Shown here piece by piece: positions 34,681 through 44,983 of a stretch of DNA of 64,000 nt. The stretch's first letter is position 1. Each line of letters starts with the position of its first letter. A program made the translations under genes and the position numbers. The DNA lies in assembly GCA_049999725.1 (NCBI GenBank), contig JBNGIS010006389.1:1-64000 (forward strand), in the 5' to 3' direction. Origin of the DNA: Haplomitrium mnioides. Lineage: Eukaryota; Marchantiophyta; Haplomitriopsida; Calobryales. The notes below the pieces were generated by a model. It had not been told where the DNA came from. It worked only from the letters and a program-made list of their open reading frames with translations, and did not search any database.

Positions 34681-35137
34681 ATCCTTCTGAAGGCAAACAC
34701 CCCCCACTCTGTGGTGAATGCTGTCTTCAATTGGTCCTCCTCCCTGATCCATATCTGATTGTACCCGGAATACCCGTCCATGAAGTTGTAGACTTCATGC
34801 CCTGCCACTAAGTCCAACACCCCATTTGTGAAGGGTAGGGGGTAATGGTCCTTCTTGGTCATCTCATTCAGCTTCCTAAAGTCTTAGCACACTCTTATCT
34901 TTTGTTTGCCATCAAGTCCCATCTTCTTGGGTACCACCACCAGTGGGGACACCCATTCGCTGTTCAAGACTAAGAAATGAAGCCAGCCTCAAATAGCTAG
35001 TCTATCTACTCTTTCACCATCAAAGAGAACTTGGGATTCATTCGATATTGGTGCTTTCTCACCGGTACAGCCGTGGGTTCTAGATTGATACGATGCTCTC
35101 CCAACTCTCTCCGGACTCCTTTCAAGTCTGTGTGGCT
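34675..35137 (-). pseudogene. pol: Element C RT N-terminal half (frameshifted by a deletion)
   Basis: Fingers (VVVPKKMGLDGKQKIRVC, then a stop) and KKDHYPLPFTNGVLDLVAGH, then palm FMDGYSGYNQI with the first catalytic Asp, and TTEWGVFAFRRMPF. Directly after MPF the sequence jumps to the LEIFIDDF box. About 24 residues present in element B (15860-15940) are gone and the frame shifts. So RT is structurally broken though its Asp residues survive. Confidence 0.85.
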
Positions 35138-35584
35138 CTAGGAAAATACATCACTGAAGTTCGTTAGGATTTGAAGCAAAGCCCGCTCCGTAGCTATGGG
35201 TCGGCCAAACCCTACTTGGAATGCTCGTCCCTCATGAACAACCACCTCTCGATGTTGCTCTACTCTTACTGCCCCCAACTCATTCCTCATGTGTGGGTGG
35301 TTAGAAACTTCTAGAGTGGCTAGCCGCAACCCTCTCTGTACCAAGGTCGGGTTAAAGGTGACCACCTCCTTCTCATGGCTGCTCCCTTCTTGCTGGTGGG
35401 GGTGGCTTAGCTCTTTGGAGCCTAACTCTCCTTTTAGTTTGGGCCTAGTTCTCCCACCATTTGCCAAATCTTCCACTATCCTCTCAATGCCAGATTTTGC
35501 TTCCATGCTCCTTGCCAACTCAATCTGGTTGACCATCACTGTACCCCTTCCCAACAAGTCTTCTTGTGTGGCTTCACCGACCAT
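35138..35584 (-). pseudogene. pol: Element C protease-RT spacer
   Basis: A 148-codon frame (MVGEATQEDLLGRGTVMVNQ...) collinear with element B 16524-16844. It is variable, with Pro/Glu/Lys-rich stretches and an ending that leads to RT (FGRPIATERALLQILTNF). Its role is not known; it connects protease and RT. Confidence 0.7.
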
Positions 35585-35832
35585 CTACACCCAGTAATGG
35601 TACTCTCAATCCTCCGTCTCTTCTGCGGACCATTCGCTTTCTTACTCCGCTTCGGGTCCATAGTGCACTATCGTTCTCTTTGGGCCAAAGACTAGTGTCG
35701 AGTTTCCCTAATTATGCATGGCTCCGGCCTCATACAGCTAAGGTCTTCCAATTAGTACCGGGTAAGGGGATGCTCGTGCTGGTCGCATCACCAAATAATT
35801 CAATCAAAACTCTTTTCTCCCAATGGTAGTGG
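35585..35832 (-). pseudogene. pol: Element C protease remnant
   Basis: The minus strand reads the C-terminal half of protease: SPYPVLIGRP (compare B SAYPILIGRPWLYGA), LYEAGAMHN, then FGPKRTIVHYGPE. Stops interrupt it. The active-site half is missing because of the deletion that ends near 35832. Confidence 0.8.
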
Positions 35833-36039
35833 AAAACTCTACCCACAATTCAATGCCCTCCTCCACACCTCTTCTCACCTTTTCCCTCTTTTCTAGTCAA
35901 AGGATGTGAGGAGCAGGTATAAGCACCACTTAAAAGTTCACAGTTCCTCAACCCTTTTGCCTTCACCCTTTTGGTGGCCCTGGCCTTCGCAAAGTGACTC
36001 TCTGGTTTCTAGTTGATCTCAGGTTTCTTCAAACCTATA
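35833..36039 (-). pseudogene. gag: Element C leader/gag N-terminal remnant
   Basis: Collinear with element B 22447-22700 (CTACCCACAA, CTCCTCCACACC, then GTTGATCTCAGGTTTCTTC). Everything between this and mid-protease, including capsid and zinc knuckle, is deleted. No open frame of note remains. Confidence 0.7.
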
Positions 36040-36056
36040 CCCTCCTTCTAGCGCCA
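36040..36056 (-). promoter_or_regulatory. Element C primer binding site
   Basis: On the minus strand TGGCGCTAGAAGGAGGG lies 9 bases inside the 5' LTR. Its TGG start fits pairing with a tRNA CCA end. Element B has a decayed form of it. The tRNA identity is not assigned. Confidence 0.7.
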
Positions 36057-37796
36057 AAAAATCTATGTCGCGCCTCTTCCTCCTTCCTTAACACCCACTT
36101 GACGTTATTTTAGAGTAAATGGGGGACAAAGGATAACCGGGCTCTTTAATGAGACGGCCCGAGAACCTTCATTAGCGAATTTAGGTCTTAACAATCCCGA
36201 ACTCCTCACCTTGCATTTCCACACTGCTCTCAACCCAACTAAGCACAAGACAGACTTGTATTCTTCTCCACCACACACAAAGCAACCACAACTCAATTGA
36301 TTTTGGGGTACATGCTCATATTGTGCTTGATGCAAATCTAGTTGCAGATATTCAATGTCCCCTCTTATGAACAAGGGTGTATGCAATTATTACAAAGGAA
36401 TGGACTTGCAGCATTCTCCTACATGCTGCGTCTTAACACACCCAAGGCTAATCACTCCTCTTATCACTGAGATGTCAACAGGGCCGGCTACTCCAGCACC
36501 CAAACAAAGAAGAGCTATCTTATTTAACCTCTCAAATAGAAATTACAACCCAAACGTGGAACCCAACCTATTAGCCTTCCTATGCACGTGCAAAACTATC
36601 TTCCTCTCTTCCTAACTCTCCTAACATCACTTCCCACACTATTGTGCAGCAAATTATCACCAACACTTCAGCTTGACCAGAATTGTAAGTAATGTAGCCC
36701 TTGTTTTCTCCCAAGTCAACCCGAATTCTCCCTTGTGATCTGGCTTAGCTTTCTCAACACAATCCCCTATCTGTTGAAGTTTTAGATATAGGTTTAGAAC
36801 TTGTGCTCTGAATATGAGTCTTGACTCTCCAAACACAACAACACTAGAAACATTATCCACACTGCCGCTCTCTCCCCAGTCACACACCTCGTTCAGATAT
36901 TTTTTTAACTTCCATCGCTAGAAGCCTTGAATTTACTTCCTCAAGCTAAGAAGAGGTCTTATTTAACTTCCACCTCTGAAAGACAGCCCTCCCAACTGCT
37001 GGATCACCCACTCCACCCGAGAATTGGATGGATCTTCCCCACAGTGCGTACACACTAACGTGGCTACTCCTCTCTTTTCTCCACAAGAATGTAGCACCAG
37101 CAACACTCTCCTATTGCTTCTAGGACTGATCACTTGCACAAACCAAAGCCAAGACAACACTAGGATCCCCCCTTGGCTGCCCCTCACGAAATACAAATCG
37201 AAAGAATTCTCCCTCTCCTCCAAGTGTTGGTCCACCTCCAAATGTTGGTCTTCCTTCAAAGATGAGTCCACCTGAGTAATCTGAGCCTTGAGAGCCTCTT
37301 GCTCAACGATTCCTTGCACCTACTCATTCCACCTTCACCTTGTGATGGCCCTCCTTCACGAGTACACCCACTTCACATAAGGTCTCACCAGAACTCTCTC
37401 CTCTGTATTCTGCTGCTCTCTCTGCACAAAATAGTTAGTCCCCGTAGCTTCAGAGCAAGATAGTCTATCTCGTGCTTGTTTGCCCCCCCCCCCCCCCCCC
37501 CCCGCCAACCCTCCTCGGCGTTTCATCATCGCCCTTCCTTCAAGGTCCTCGTCTCCCTTATCTGACAATTGAGGGGTGCATCCCGACTTTTCACACAGCC
37601 TATGAGGGGATTTTTCAAGATTAAGAGTGTGAAGTGGGCGCCAACAGCTGGGTTTTATCATCCTCTTCCTAACAAAACTAATTTCACGCCAATCTGACAT
37701 CTCTAGCTTTGGCAATTGGCGTTTGAAGAGACATACAGTTTCCTTTGTCTTTTCCCTTTTTCTAACGTGACAGTCAATTGTGACGGCACTACCCGC

Positions 37797-39375
37797 TCCT
37801 TCGGATTTCAAACATCAAACATGTGGTACGTCAAGGGAGTCCGCAGAGTTTCTCTGACTCACCAATCCATGAGATCCTTCGAATATCGGACATCGGATGC
37901 GTGTTACATCGGAGGAGTCTGCGGAATTCCTCGAACTCACCAGTCCGTGAGATCCTTTGGACATCGAACAGCGGACCTCGGACATCGGACACCAGACATC
38001 GGACATTAGACACTAGACACGTGGCACTTCAAAGGAGCCCATTAGATTCCTTGGACTCATCAACCTGTTAGATTCCTCGGACATCGGACAACGGACATGA
38101 GGCACGTCGGGGGAGCCCATTGGATTCCTCGGACTCGCCAATCCGTGATATTCTTTAGACATCGGACGCGGACTGCGGACATCGGGCAATGGACAGTGGA
38201 CACGTGGCATGTCGAGGGAGTCCGTTGGATTCCTCGGACTCGCCAACTTGTGGGATTCCTCAAAACTGTTGGTCAACTTCAGAATCGTTTGGTCAAAGGC
38301 GACGGTCCAACTTTCCTGTGGAAAACGACGTCAGACGGCGCTCCTTTGGATGACGTGGCACTTCGGACTTTGGATCCCCTTGCGGACTTCGGTCAAGTTC
38401 GGAATCGCTTGGTCAAAGGAGGCGGTTCAACTTTTGTATGGAAAACAACATCGGACGACGCTTCCTCGGACACGTAGCACGTCCGAGGAGCCCGTTGGAT
38501 TCCTCAGACTCGCTAACCCGTGAGATTCTTCGAACATGAGACATCGAGTAGCAGACAACGGACACATGGCACGTCGGGGGAGCCCGTTGAATTCCTCGGA
38601 CTTGCCAACCTATGGGATTCCTCGAAGCTACTGGTCAACTTTGGAATCGTTTGGTCAAATGCGGAAATCCAACTTCCTTGTGGAAAATGGCATCAGACGG
38701 CACCCTTTCGGATGATGTGACACTTTAGCCTTCGGATCCCCTTGCGGACTTCAGTCAACTTTGGAATCGCTTGGTCAAAGGCGGTGGCCCAACTTCCATG
38801 TGGAAAGCAGCCTTGGACAGCCCCCCTTAAGATGATGTGACACTTCGGACTGCAATTGTCAGATTACGGACTTTGGCCTTCCCTCTCAAACTCCTTCCTC
38901 GGACTGTGGTCATCAAACTACAACCGTCGGGCTGTAGACTTTGGTTTTCCCTCTTGGATTCCTTTCTAGGACTGTGGACTTTGGACAATGGTCTTTGGAC
39001 TGCAACCGTTGGATTGCATACTTCGGCCTTCCCTCTTGGACTCCTTCCTCGGACTTCAGACTTCATACTGTGGTCTTCGGAGTGCGGACTTTGGCCTTCC
39101 CTCTTGGACTCCTTCCTCAGACTGCGGACTTTGGACTGTGGTCTTCTGATTGGGGACTTTGGCCTTCCCTCTTGGACTCCTCCCTCAGATTGCGAACTTC
39201 GGACTATGGTGTTCAGACTGCAACCGTCGGGCTGCGGACTTCGGCCTTCCCTCTCGGACTGCAGACTTCGGACTGTGGTCTTCAGACTGCGGATTTCGGC
39301 CTTCCCTCTCAGAATTCTTCCTTGGACTGCGTACTTTGGGTTGTGGTCTTTGGACTGCAATCGTTAGACTCGAAG
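37797..39375 (-). repeat. GGAC-rich repeat array in right C LTR
   Basis: Same three styles as 28716-31600 in the same order: TCGGACATCGGAC units with CACGTGGC boxes (38018-38025, 38201-38208), GTCAACTTCGGAATCG units (38270-38820), then 69-base units (38840-39370). The nested solo LTR is absent, so this copy gives the uninterrupted layout. Confidence 0.88.
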
Positions 39376-39592
39376 TAGTAAGTTTCAGAGAACTTCTTGA
39401 GGGTCGTTCTTCCTCATTTCTTCATCATTCTCCTTGATTTGAATTGCAATCTGAGCACCTTGAGCTCCTCTCTCTATCAAGTTATTGCACTCTCCCAACG
39501 GTTATGAATTGAGGGCTCAGTGGTCCAAATTGTTTGCTCCTCTGTTTTGCGTTGGCTTTTACCTATTTCCTCTGTTCTGGCCTATCTCTGCA

Positions 39593-39992
39593 NNNNNNNN
39601 NNNNNNNNNNNNNNNNNNNNNNNNNNNNNNNNNNNNNNNNNNNNNNNNNNNNNNNNNNNNNNNNNNNNNNNNNNNNNNNNNNNNNNNNNNNNNNNNNNNN
39701 NNNNNNNNNNNNNNNNNNNNNNNNNNNNNNNNNNNNNNNNNNNNNNNNNNNNNNNNNNNNNNNNNNNNNNNNNNNNNNNNNNNNNNNNNNNNNNNNNNNN
39801 NNNNNNNNNNNNNNNNNNNNNNNNNNNNNNNNNNNNNNNNNNNNNNNNNNNNNNNNNNNNNNNNNNNNNNNNNNNNNNNNNNNNNNNNNNNNNNNNNNNN
39901 NNNNNNNNNNNNNNNNNNNNNNNNNNNNNNNNNNNNNNNNNNNNNNNNNNNNNNNNNNNNNNNNNNNNNNNNNNNNNNNNNNNNNNNNNNNN
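39593..39992. other. Assembly gap of 400 N in right C LTR
   Basis: The flanks match 31802-31813 and 32006 onward in the left LTR, which has 192 bases between them. The true missing length is probably near 192, so 400 is likely a placeholder. Confidence 0.8.
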
Positions 39993-40313
39993 GGATATGC
40001 CTTATAGCTCTCCTGCCTGCCAGCCCTAGATCCAGACCAGCCCATCCCTTAATTTTTCCTTTTACTCTCTAGGGTTTCCTCTACCCCTGTCTTTTTTCTC
40101 TCTTCCACGTTCTGCCCCACTCTGTTTTCCCTTTTCTGTTCTCCAATGCCTCCATCCATAGCTTACGATCCCAATGCTTGTATTTTCCTTGAGCCTATTA
40201 TGAGTACTTTGACATCCATTGTTTATTTATCCGACTGAAAACAAAGCATTTACGTGACAACGTACCTTTTTCTTTTGAAATTTTTGACACAGTACCTTTA
40301 AGTCCGACTGACA

Positions 40314-40532
40314 TGGGTAGAGTCTTATTTTTTGGACCCTCTTTAGGGTTCGTTTTGTTAAGTTAATTTAGTGTAAGCTTAAGTATAAATACAGAGTATG
40401 TAGAGAGAAAACCAAGGAGATCGAAGAGAGAGCGCCACCATGCGGCAATCCTCTTCCCTTTTGTATATTCATTTTGTTGAATACAATCTCTCATATTTGC
40501 CTCCAAAGATTTGTCTCCTCAATTTCTTTACA
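40314..40532 (+). repeat. Element D 5' LTR, remaining part
   Basis: Begins with the second target copy TGGGT and continues to ...TTCTTTACA at 40532. TATAAATA at 40384-40391 is the likely TATA box, conserved at 45094-45101 in the 3' LTR. Confidence 0.93.
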
Positions 40533-40545
40533 TGGTATTGGAGCC
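40533..40545 (+). promoter_or_regulatory. Element D primer binding site
   Basis: TGGTATTGGAGCC directly after the 5' LTR, two bases from the initiator-Met tRNA complement TGGTATCAGAGC. About 140 bases of untranslated leader follow before gag at 40687. Confidence 0.88.
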
Positions 40546-40686
40546 AAGTTTATGTGGAGAATAAGATCGCAAAGAGTAGACAATCAATTTAGTTCAAAGC
40601 ATTGATTTTGAAAACCTTTTCTCCGAAAGTGGTTATTGAGGTGAAGCACAAAATCTTGAAGTTTGGCAGTGTCATAAGTTGCATAA

Positions 40687-41600
40687 ATGGGTGATACCAA
40701 TACTATTGGTATTGAGAAGTTGGAGAATAATAACTTCCAGCCATGGAAGTTCCGGATGAGGAACTATTTGATAAGCAAGAGCCTATGGGGGTATGTATCA
40801 AGTGAAGAAAAGGAACTGCAACTTCCTTCAGTGAATGTAATAGATCAAGAATTGAAGGCATGGAAAGCTTGGAACAAAAAACATAAGAAGGTGATGTTTT
40901 TGATTTCGCAGAATTTGTCAAACCATATGGTTGGACACATACAAGATTTGGAGTCTGCAAAAGATGTATGGGATATGTTAGAAAGGCTCTACAGTACAAA
41001 TACTAGAACTAGAAAGATTCAATTAAAAAAATGAGTTGAATAACATAAAGAAGTCACGCAACATGTCGGTGAATAATTATGTCTCGAAGATCAAAAAGAC
41101 ATTAGATGCATTGGGATCTATTGGAGTAGTTAGAGAGGATGATGATTTAGTGTCTGCAGTATTGAATGGTTTAAAGGATGATGACAAGTGGAAACTGTTT
41201 GCCACTTCTATGTATGTTCAAGAAAATCTTCCTAATTTTGATGAGCTAGTCTCTTTGATGATAATAGAGGAGAGAAAAATTGAAGGACCCACTTCAGAAA
41301 ATGGTTCTAATGAGCAGGCACAAGGCTTCTACTTAGGATATGGTAGAGGTAGGGGGAGATCCCAGAGAGGACATGGTGAAGGTAGAGGTTATGTGAAATA
41401 TAACCAAATACAACAAAATTTTGAGAATACAGCTCGTGGTAGAGGCCACAGAAATTTCCGAGGAAGAAGGAGCTTTTGTAGAAGAGGTGGAAGGCAAAAA
41501 AATCATGATGTAGTTTGTTGGGAGTGTGGAAAAGGAGGTCCTTTTGCAAATGATTGCTATAGCAGGTCTAACAACAATAACAAAGGATATGATCGGAGAC
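40687..41600 (+). pseudogene. gag: Element D copia gag with altered zinc knuckle
   Basis: The start ATG at 40687 opens a frame (MGDTNTIGIEKLENNNFQPW, W.FRMRNYL) of the copia gag family (UBN2-like), with SKIKKTLDALGSIG and IEERKIEG in the second part from 41036. A one-base change or indel with a stop at 41032 separates the two frames. A Gly/Arg-rich tail precedes the knuckle at 41516-41557, CWECGKGGPFANDC, in which the His ligand has become Pro. It would form the particle. Confidence 0.85.
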
Positions 41601-41827
41601 AACAAGGACATTATGCATCGTCATCAAAGAGTGATGGTGAGCGTCTCTTTGTTTTGCAACATATGATGAGTACTTATACACAAGGTTGTGAAAATGATGC
41701 ATGGTATGTAGATTCTAGTGCATCAAACCATATGACGCATCATAATAATTGGTTAAAAGAGTTGTATGATCGAGAGTAGCAAGGATATGTTGAAACAAGT
41801 GATGCTACAGCTCATCCAATAGAGTAG
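41601..41827 (+). pseudogene. pol: Element D copia protease (active site changed)
   Basis: In frame with gag. The active-site segment AWYVDSSASNHMTHH has Asp (41711-41713), Ser and then Ser in place of Gly. The frame meets a stop at 41777 and another at 41825. Copia protease cuts the single Gag-Pol precursor. Confidence 0.8.
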
Positions 41828-42853
41828 ATGGGAAATGTTCCACTTGCTACACATGATGCAAAGTCAAAGTATATAGCTGATGTGTTCTATGTACCAACAA
41901 TTACAAAGAATTTGGTATCTGTTGGTCAAATGGTAGAACATGGATTACAAGTTGTTTTTAATGAAGATGGTTATTTTGTGGAGGTTTTGAAGAACAGAAA
42001 AAGAGAGGTTGCTAGAGGAAGTATGATCGGAAGGATGTTTACATTGGATGTAAAGACTCCAATGGTAAATGATAATGTCATGTATACGCAAAAGAATATA
42101 GTTATTGGAGATCCATATATGTGGCACACAAGAATGAGACATGTGAATCTACAAAGGCTGAAATCAATGCAGTCTATGGGTGTAGTTACCGGTTTGCCAA
42201 GGTTCAAGAATGTTGATATGCAAAAGGTGTGTGAAGCATGTTAGTTTGGAAAACAATCAAGGCATCCATTCCTGCATCAAAGTAATGTGAGTAAAAATCC
42301 TTTAGATGTAGTACATTCTGATGTGTGGGGACCTACTGAGCATGCATCAATGTCAGGAAATAAGTATTTTGTCACTTTTGTGGATGACCATACAAGGAAG
42401 GTATGGGTTTATTTTGTGAAGACAAAAGGAGAAGTGTTTGAGCACTTTAAGAGATTTAAAAAGATGGGGGAAAAGCAATCCGATTTGCAGATTAAATGCC
42501 TACGGTCAGATGGTGGAGGTGAGTATTTTTCACAAGAGTTTAGCATATTTCTGGTAGATCATGGTGTGAAGAGGCAATTCACATGCAGATATACTCCACA
42601 ACAGAATGGAGTAGCAGAGAGAAAGAGTAGGCATATACCAGAAATTGCTCGTGCCTTGATTAACAAGAAGAACATGCCAAAATACTATTGGGCAGAGGTT
42701 GTACATATAGCTGTATATATCATGAATATGACTCATATTGTAGGAATACATGATATTGCTCCAAAAGAAAGATTTACAGGTATCAAAAGTGATGTATCTC
42801 ACTTGAAGGTATTTGGATGTATTGCATATGTACACATACCAAATAAGCTATAG
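41828..42853 (+). pseudogene. pol: Element D copia integrase, DDE triad kept
   Basis: 41828-42244 ends the protease (ADVFYVPTITKNLVSVGQM) and holds the pre-integrase zinc part (MWHTRMRHVNLQRL, VCEAC then a stop at 42242). 42287-42853 is the core with all three acidic residues: HSDVWGP (Asp 42320-42322), LRSDGGGEY (Asp 42509-42511), QQNGVAERK (Glu 42617-42619). A stop at 42851 ends it. The core is the best kept integrase of the left 50 kb. Confidence 0.88.
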
Positions 42854-43228
42854 ACTAAGCTAGATCCTAAAGCTGAGAAAAGTATTTTCATTGGGTATTC
42901 TTTGGAGCAAAAAGGATACCATTATTACAACCCTATAACACATAAAATCAGGGTAAGTATAGATGTTTTATTTGATGAGTTGAGTAGTTGGTATGGTGTA
43001 GAAAAAGTTGTGAAGACTTATATGGAGGAAGAAGTAGTGCAAGAAAAATCAACAAATCAAGAATTACAATCACAAATGTTGAGTGGACCAGGAGAGAGTT
43101 CAAACACTCTATCTAAGAGTGTTAATCTATGGTCAGGAAGATTGAGCTCAGGTTCACCAAATGTATCAATTGGAAGTGTTGAAAGTAAGTTATGTTCAGC
43201 AAAGTGAAAGGGAAAGGTGGATCAATAG
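42854..43228 (+). pseudogene. pol: Element D integrase C-terminus and linker to RT
   Basis: Reads KAEKSIFIGYSLEQKGYHYY, the usual copia motif after integrase, then a variable Ser/Glu-rich linker with a stop at 43205. Confidence 0.8.
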
Positions 43229-44133
43229 ATGGATGCAAGTCACTCAAGTGATGGTGAAGAGGTTGATAAATCCACTTTGCAAACACTTGGTGTGCAAAAG
43301 ATGCAGAATGAGGTACGTAGATCTACACATATAAAATATCTAGTAAGGAGGTTGAGTTATGATAGTTTTTCTGCACGTCATTATGCATATATGGTGAAAG
43401 TTATACAGGATGTACAACCCATTTGTTTTGGGGATGCAGTTGGCATACCTGAATGGAAGCTAGCTATGGATGAAGAAGTGAATGCACTTGATGAGAATAA
43501 GACTTGGAAGTTAACACCACTACCTGATGGAAAGAAAGTGATTGGCTGTAAGTGGGTTTAAAAAGTAAAGCCTAATGCAGATGGTTCGACAAGCAGGTAC
43601 AAAGCTAGACTAGTAGCCAAAGGATATGCTGAGACATATGGGATAGATTTTGATGAAACATTCTGTCTTGTTGCGAAGATGGCGACTGTGAGAACTGTGA
43701 TTGCTATGGCTGCTACTTAGAGATGGGATTTACATCACATGGATGTAAAGAATGCTTTTTTGAATGAAGAGTTATATGAAAAAGTGTATATGGAGCAGCC
43801 ACATGGATATGTACACCAGAAGTTTCCAAATTATGTGTGTAAGTTGAAGAAAGCTTTACATGGATTAAAGCAAGCACCTAGAATATGGACAAACAGAATA
43901 AAAGTTTCTACAGAGTATTGGATTTGTGATCAGGAAGGCAGATTACTCTATATATGTGCAGAAATCGAATGCAAGTTTGGTCATCATAGTGATATATGTT
44001 GATGATTTGATTATTAGAGGTGATGATAAGCCACCAACTAAAAATGTTAAGAAGAGGCTTGGAGAGGAATTTGATATGAATGACTTGGGAGAACTTATGT
44101 ACTTCTTGGGCATAGAAGTAATAAGAACATAGC
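43229..44133 (+). pseudogene. pol: Element D copia reverse transcriptase (stops and one frameshift)
   Basis: Copia RT from VQKMQNEVRRSTHIKYLVRR, through WKLTPLPDGKKVIGCKWV (stop at 43559), [20 protein letters not shown], then [11 protein letters not shown] with the first catalytic Asp (stop just before, 43719) and [15 protein letters not shown]. The frame shifts near 43905-43930, then IVIYVDDLI shows the intact YVDD box (Asp pair 44001-44006). It copies element RNA. All catalytic Asp residues remain. Confidence 0.88.
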
Positions 44134-44939
44134 AAGGTATTTGGTTACTTCAACGGAAGTATATTTTGGACATGTTGCAGACATATGGTATGATAGCATG
44201 CAAGCCTATTTCTACTCCACTTTAATAGAATACAAAGTTAAGAGCTGATTTGGGAGATGAATTGGATGATCCAACTGTGTACCGAAAAATAGTTGGAAGT
44301 TTGATTTATGCGACCATGACAAGACCAGATATGTCTCATGATGTGGGAGTACTTAGTCAGTTTATGGATGTGGGAGTACTTAGTCAGTTTATGTAGGTGC
44401 CAAGAAAGCCACATTTAGATGTAGCAAGGAGAGCATTACATTACTCAAAAGGAACACTGAATTATGGTTTATTTTTTGCATACGGAGTTGAAGTAAAACT
44501 ATTTGGATATATTGATGCAGATTGGGCTGGATATACATATGATAGAAGATCTACAAGTGGTTATGTTTTCAGTATTGGAAGTGTTGCAGTGAGTTGGAGT
44601 AGTAAGAAGCAACCTACAGTTGCTTTGTCAAGCACAAAGGCAAAATATAGAGGAGCAGCAATGGCTACATGTGAAATAGCTTGGCTACACAAGCTATTGT
44701 CTGATTTAGGACATGATGTGCAAGACCTTGTGACTTTGTATTGTGACAACATAAGCAGTATACAACTGGCAAACAATTTGGTGTTTCATGCAAGGACGAA
44801 ACACATTGAGGTTCATTACCATTACATAGGAGAGAAGGTACTTGAAGGTGAGATTGATTTGGTGTATGTGACTACAAATGAGCAAGTAGCTGATATTTCT
44901 ACAAAGTCAATAGGTGCAGAGAAGCAACATAAGTTTTGA
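44134..44939 (+). pseudogene. pol: Element D RT connection and RNase H
   Basis: After a stop at 44130 the connection continues (TRPDMSHDVGVLSQFM) with a 27-base duplication. 44397-44939 is RNase H: YIDADWAG (Asp), LSSTKAKYRGAA where both Glu of the usual T-E-A-E-Y are Lys (44637-44645), YCDNISSI (Asp), and ADISTK (Asp). With the catalytic Glu lost, RNase H would be inactive. It ends at a natural-looking TGA at 44937. Confidence 0.85.
44341..44394 (+). repeat. 27-base tandem duplication in element D pol
   Basis: Two copies of ATGTGGGAGTACTTAGTCAG plus 7 bases (44341-44367 and 44368-44394), adding 9 codons in frame (DVGVLSQFM twice). A stop follows shortly at 44395. Confidence 0.95.
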
Positions 44940-44970
44940 ACTATGATGGGAGTGCTTGACATTGGCTTGA

Positions 44971-44983
44971 GCTTGAGGGGGAG
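44971..44983 (+). promoter_or_regulatory. Element D polypurine tract
   Basis: GCTTGAGGGGGAG directly before the 3' LTR, the copia-type plus-strand primer. Confidence 0.88.

Larger units (their letters stand above)
26910..40313 (-). mobile_element. Element C: Ty3/gypsy element with giant (about 4.2 kb) LTRs
   Basis: LTRs at 26910-32322 (with a nested solo LTR) and 36066-40313 surround a minus-strand interior of only 3,743 bases. The duplicated target is GGGGT (26905-26909) and TGGGT (40314-40318); the intact D 3' LTR has CGGGT at the same position. Gag and protease are mostly deleted; RT, RNase H and integrase are broken. It is related to element B through the interior and part of the LTR. 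Confidence 0.95.
36066..40313 (-). repeat. Element C right (5') LTR, 4,248 bp as assembled
   Basis: Counterpart of 26910-32322. It begins TGTCGCGCC and ends GACTGACA. It contains the B-like part (36066-37470), a C run (37484-37503), the GGAC-rich array (37797-39375), an AT-richer end and a 400-N gap. It has no genes. Confidence 0.92.

Noticed and set aside
28716-39375. CRISPR-like appearance of regular repeats
   Set aside because: Units are directly adjoining and degenerate, with no unique spacers, and lie within LTRs of a plant retrotransposon.
39485-40072. Frames of about 160-195 codons across the N gap
   Set aside because: Most residues are unknown (N) and the flanks are LTR sequence of element C.
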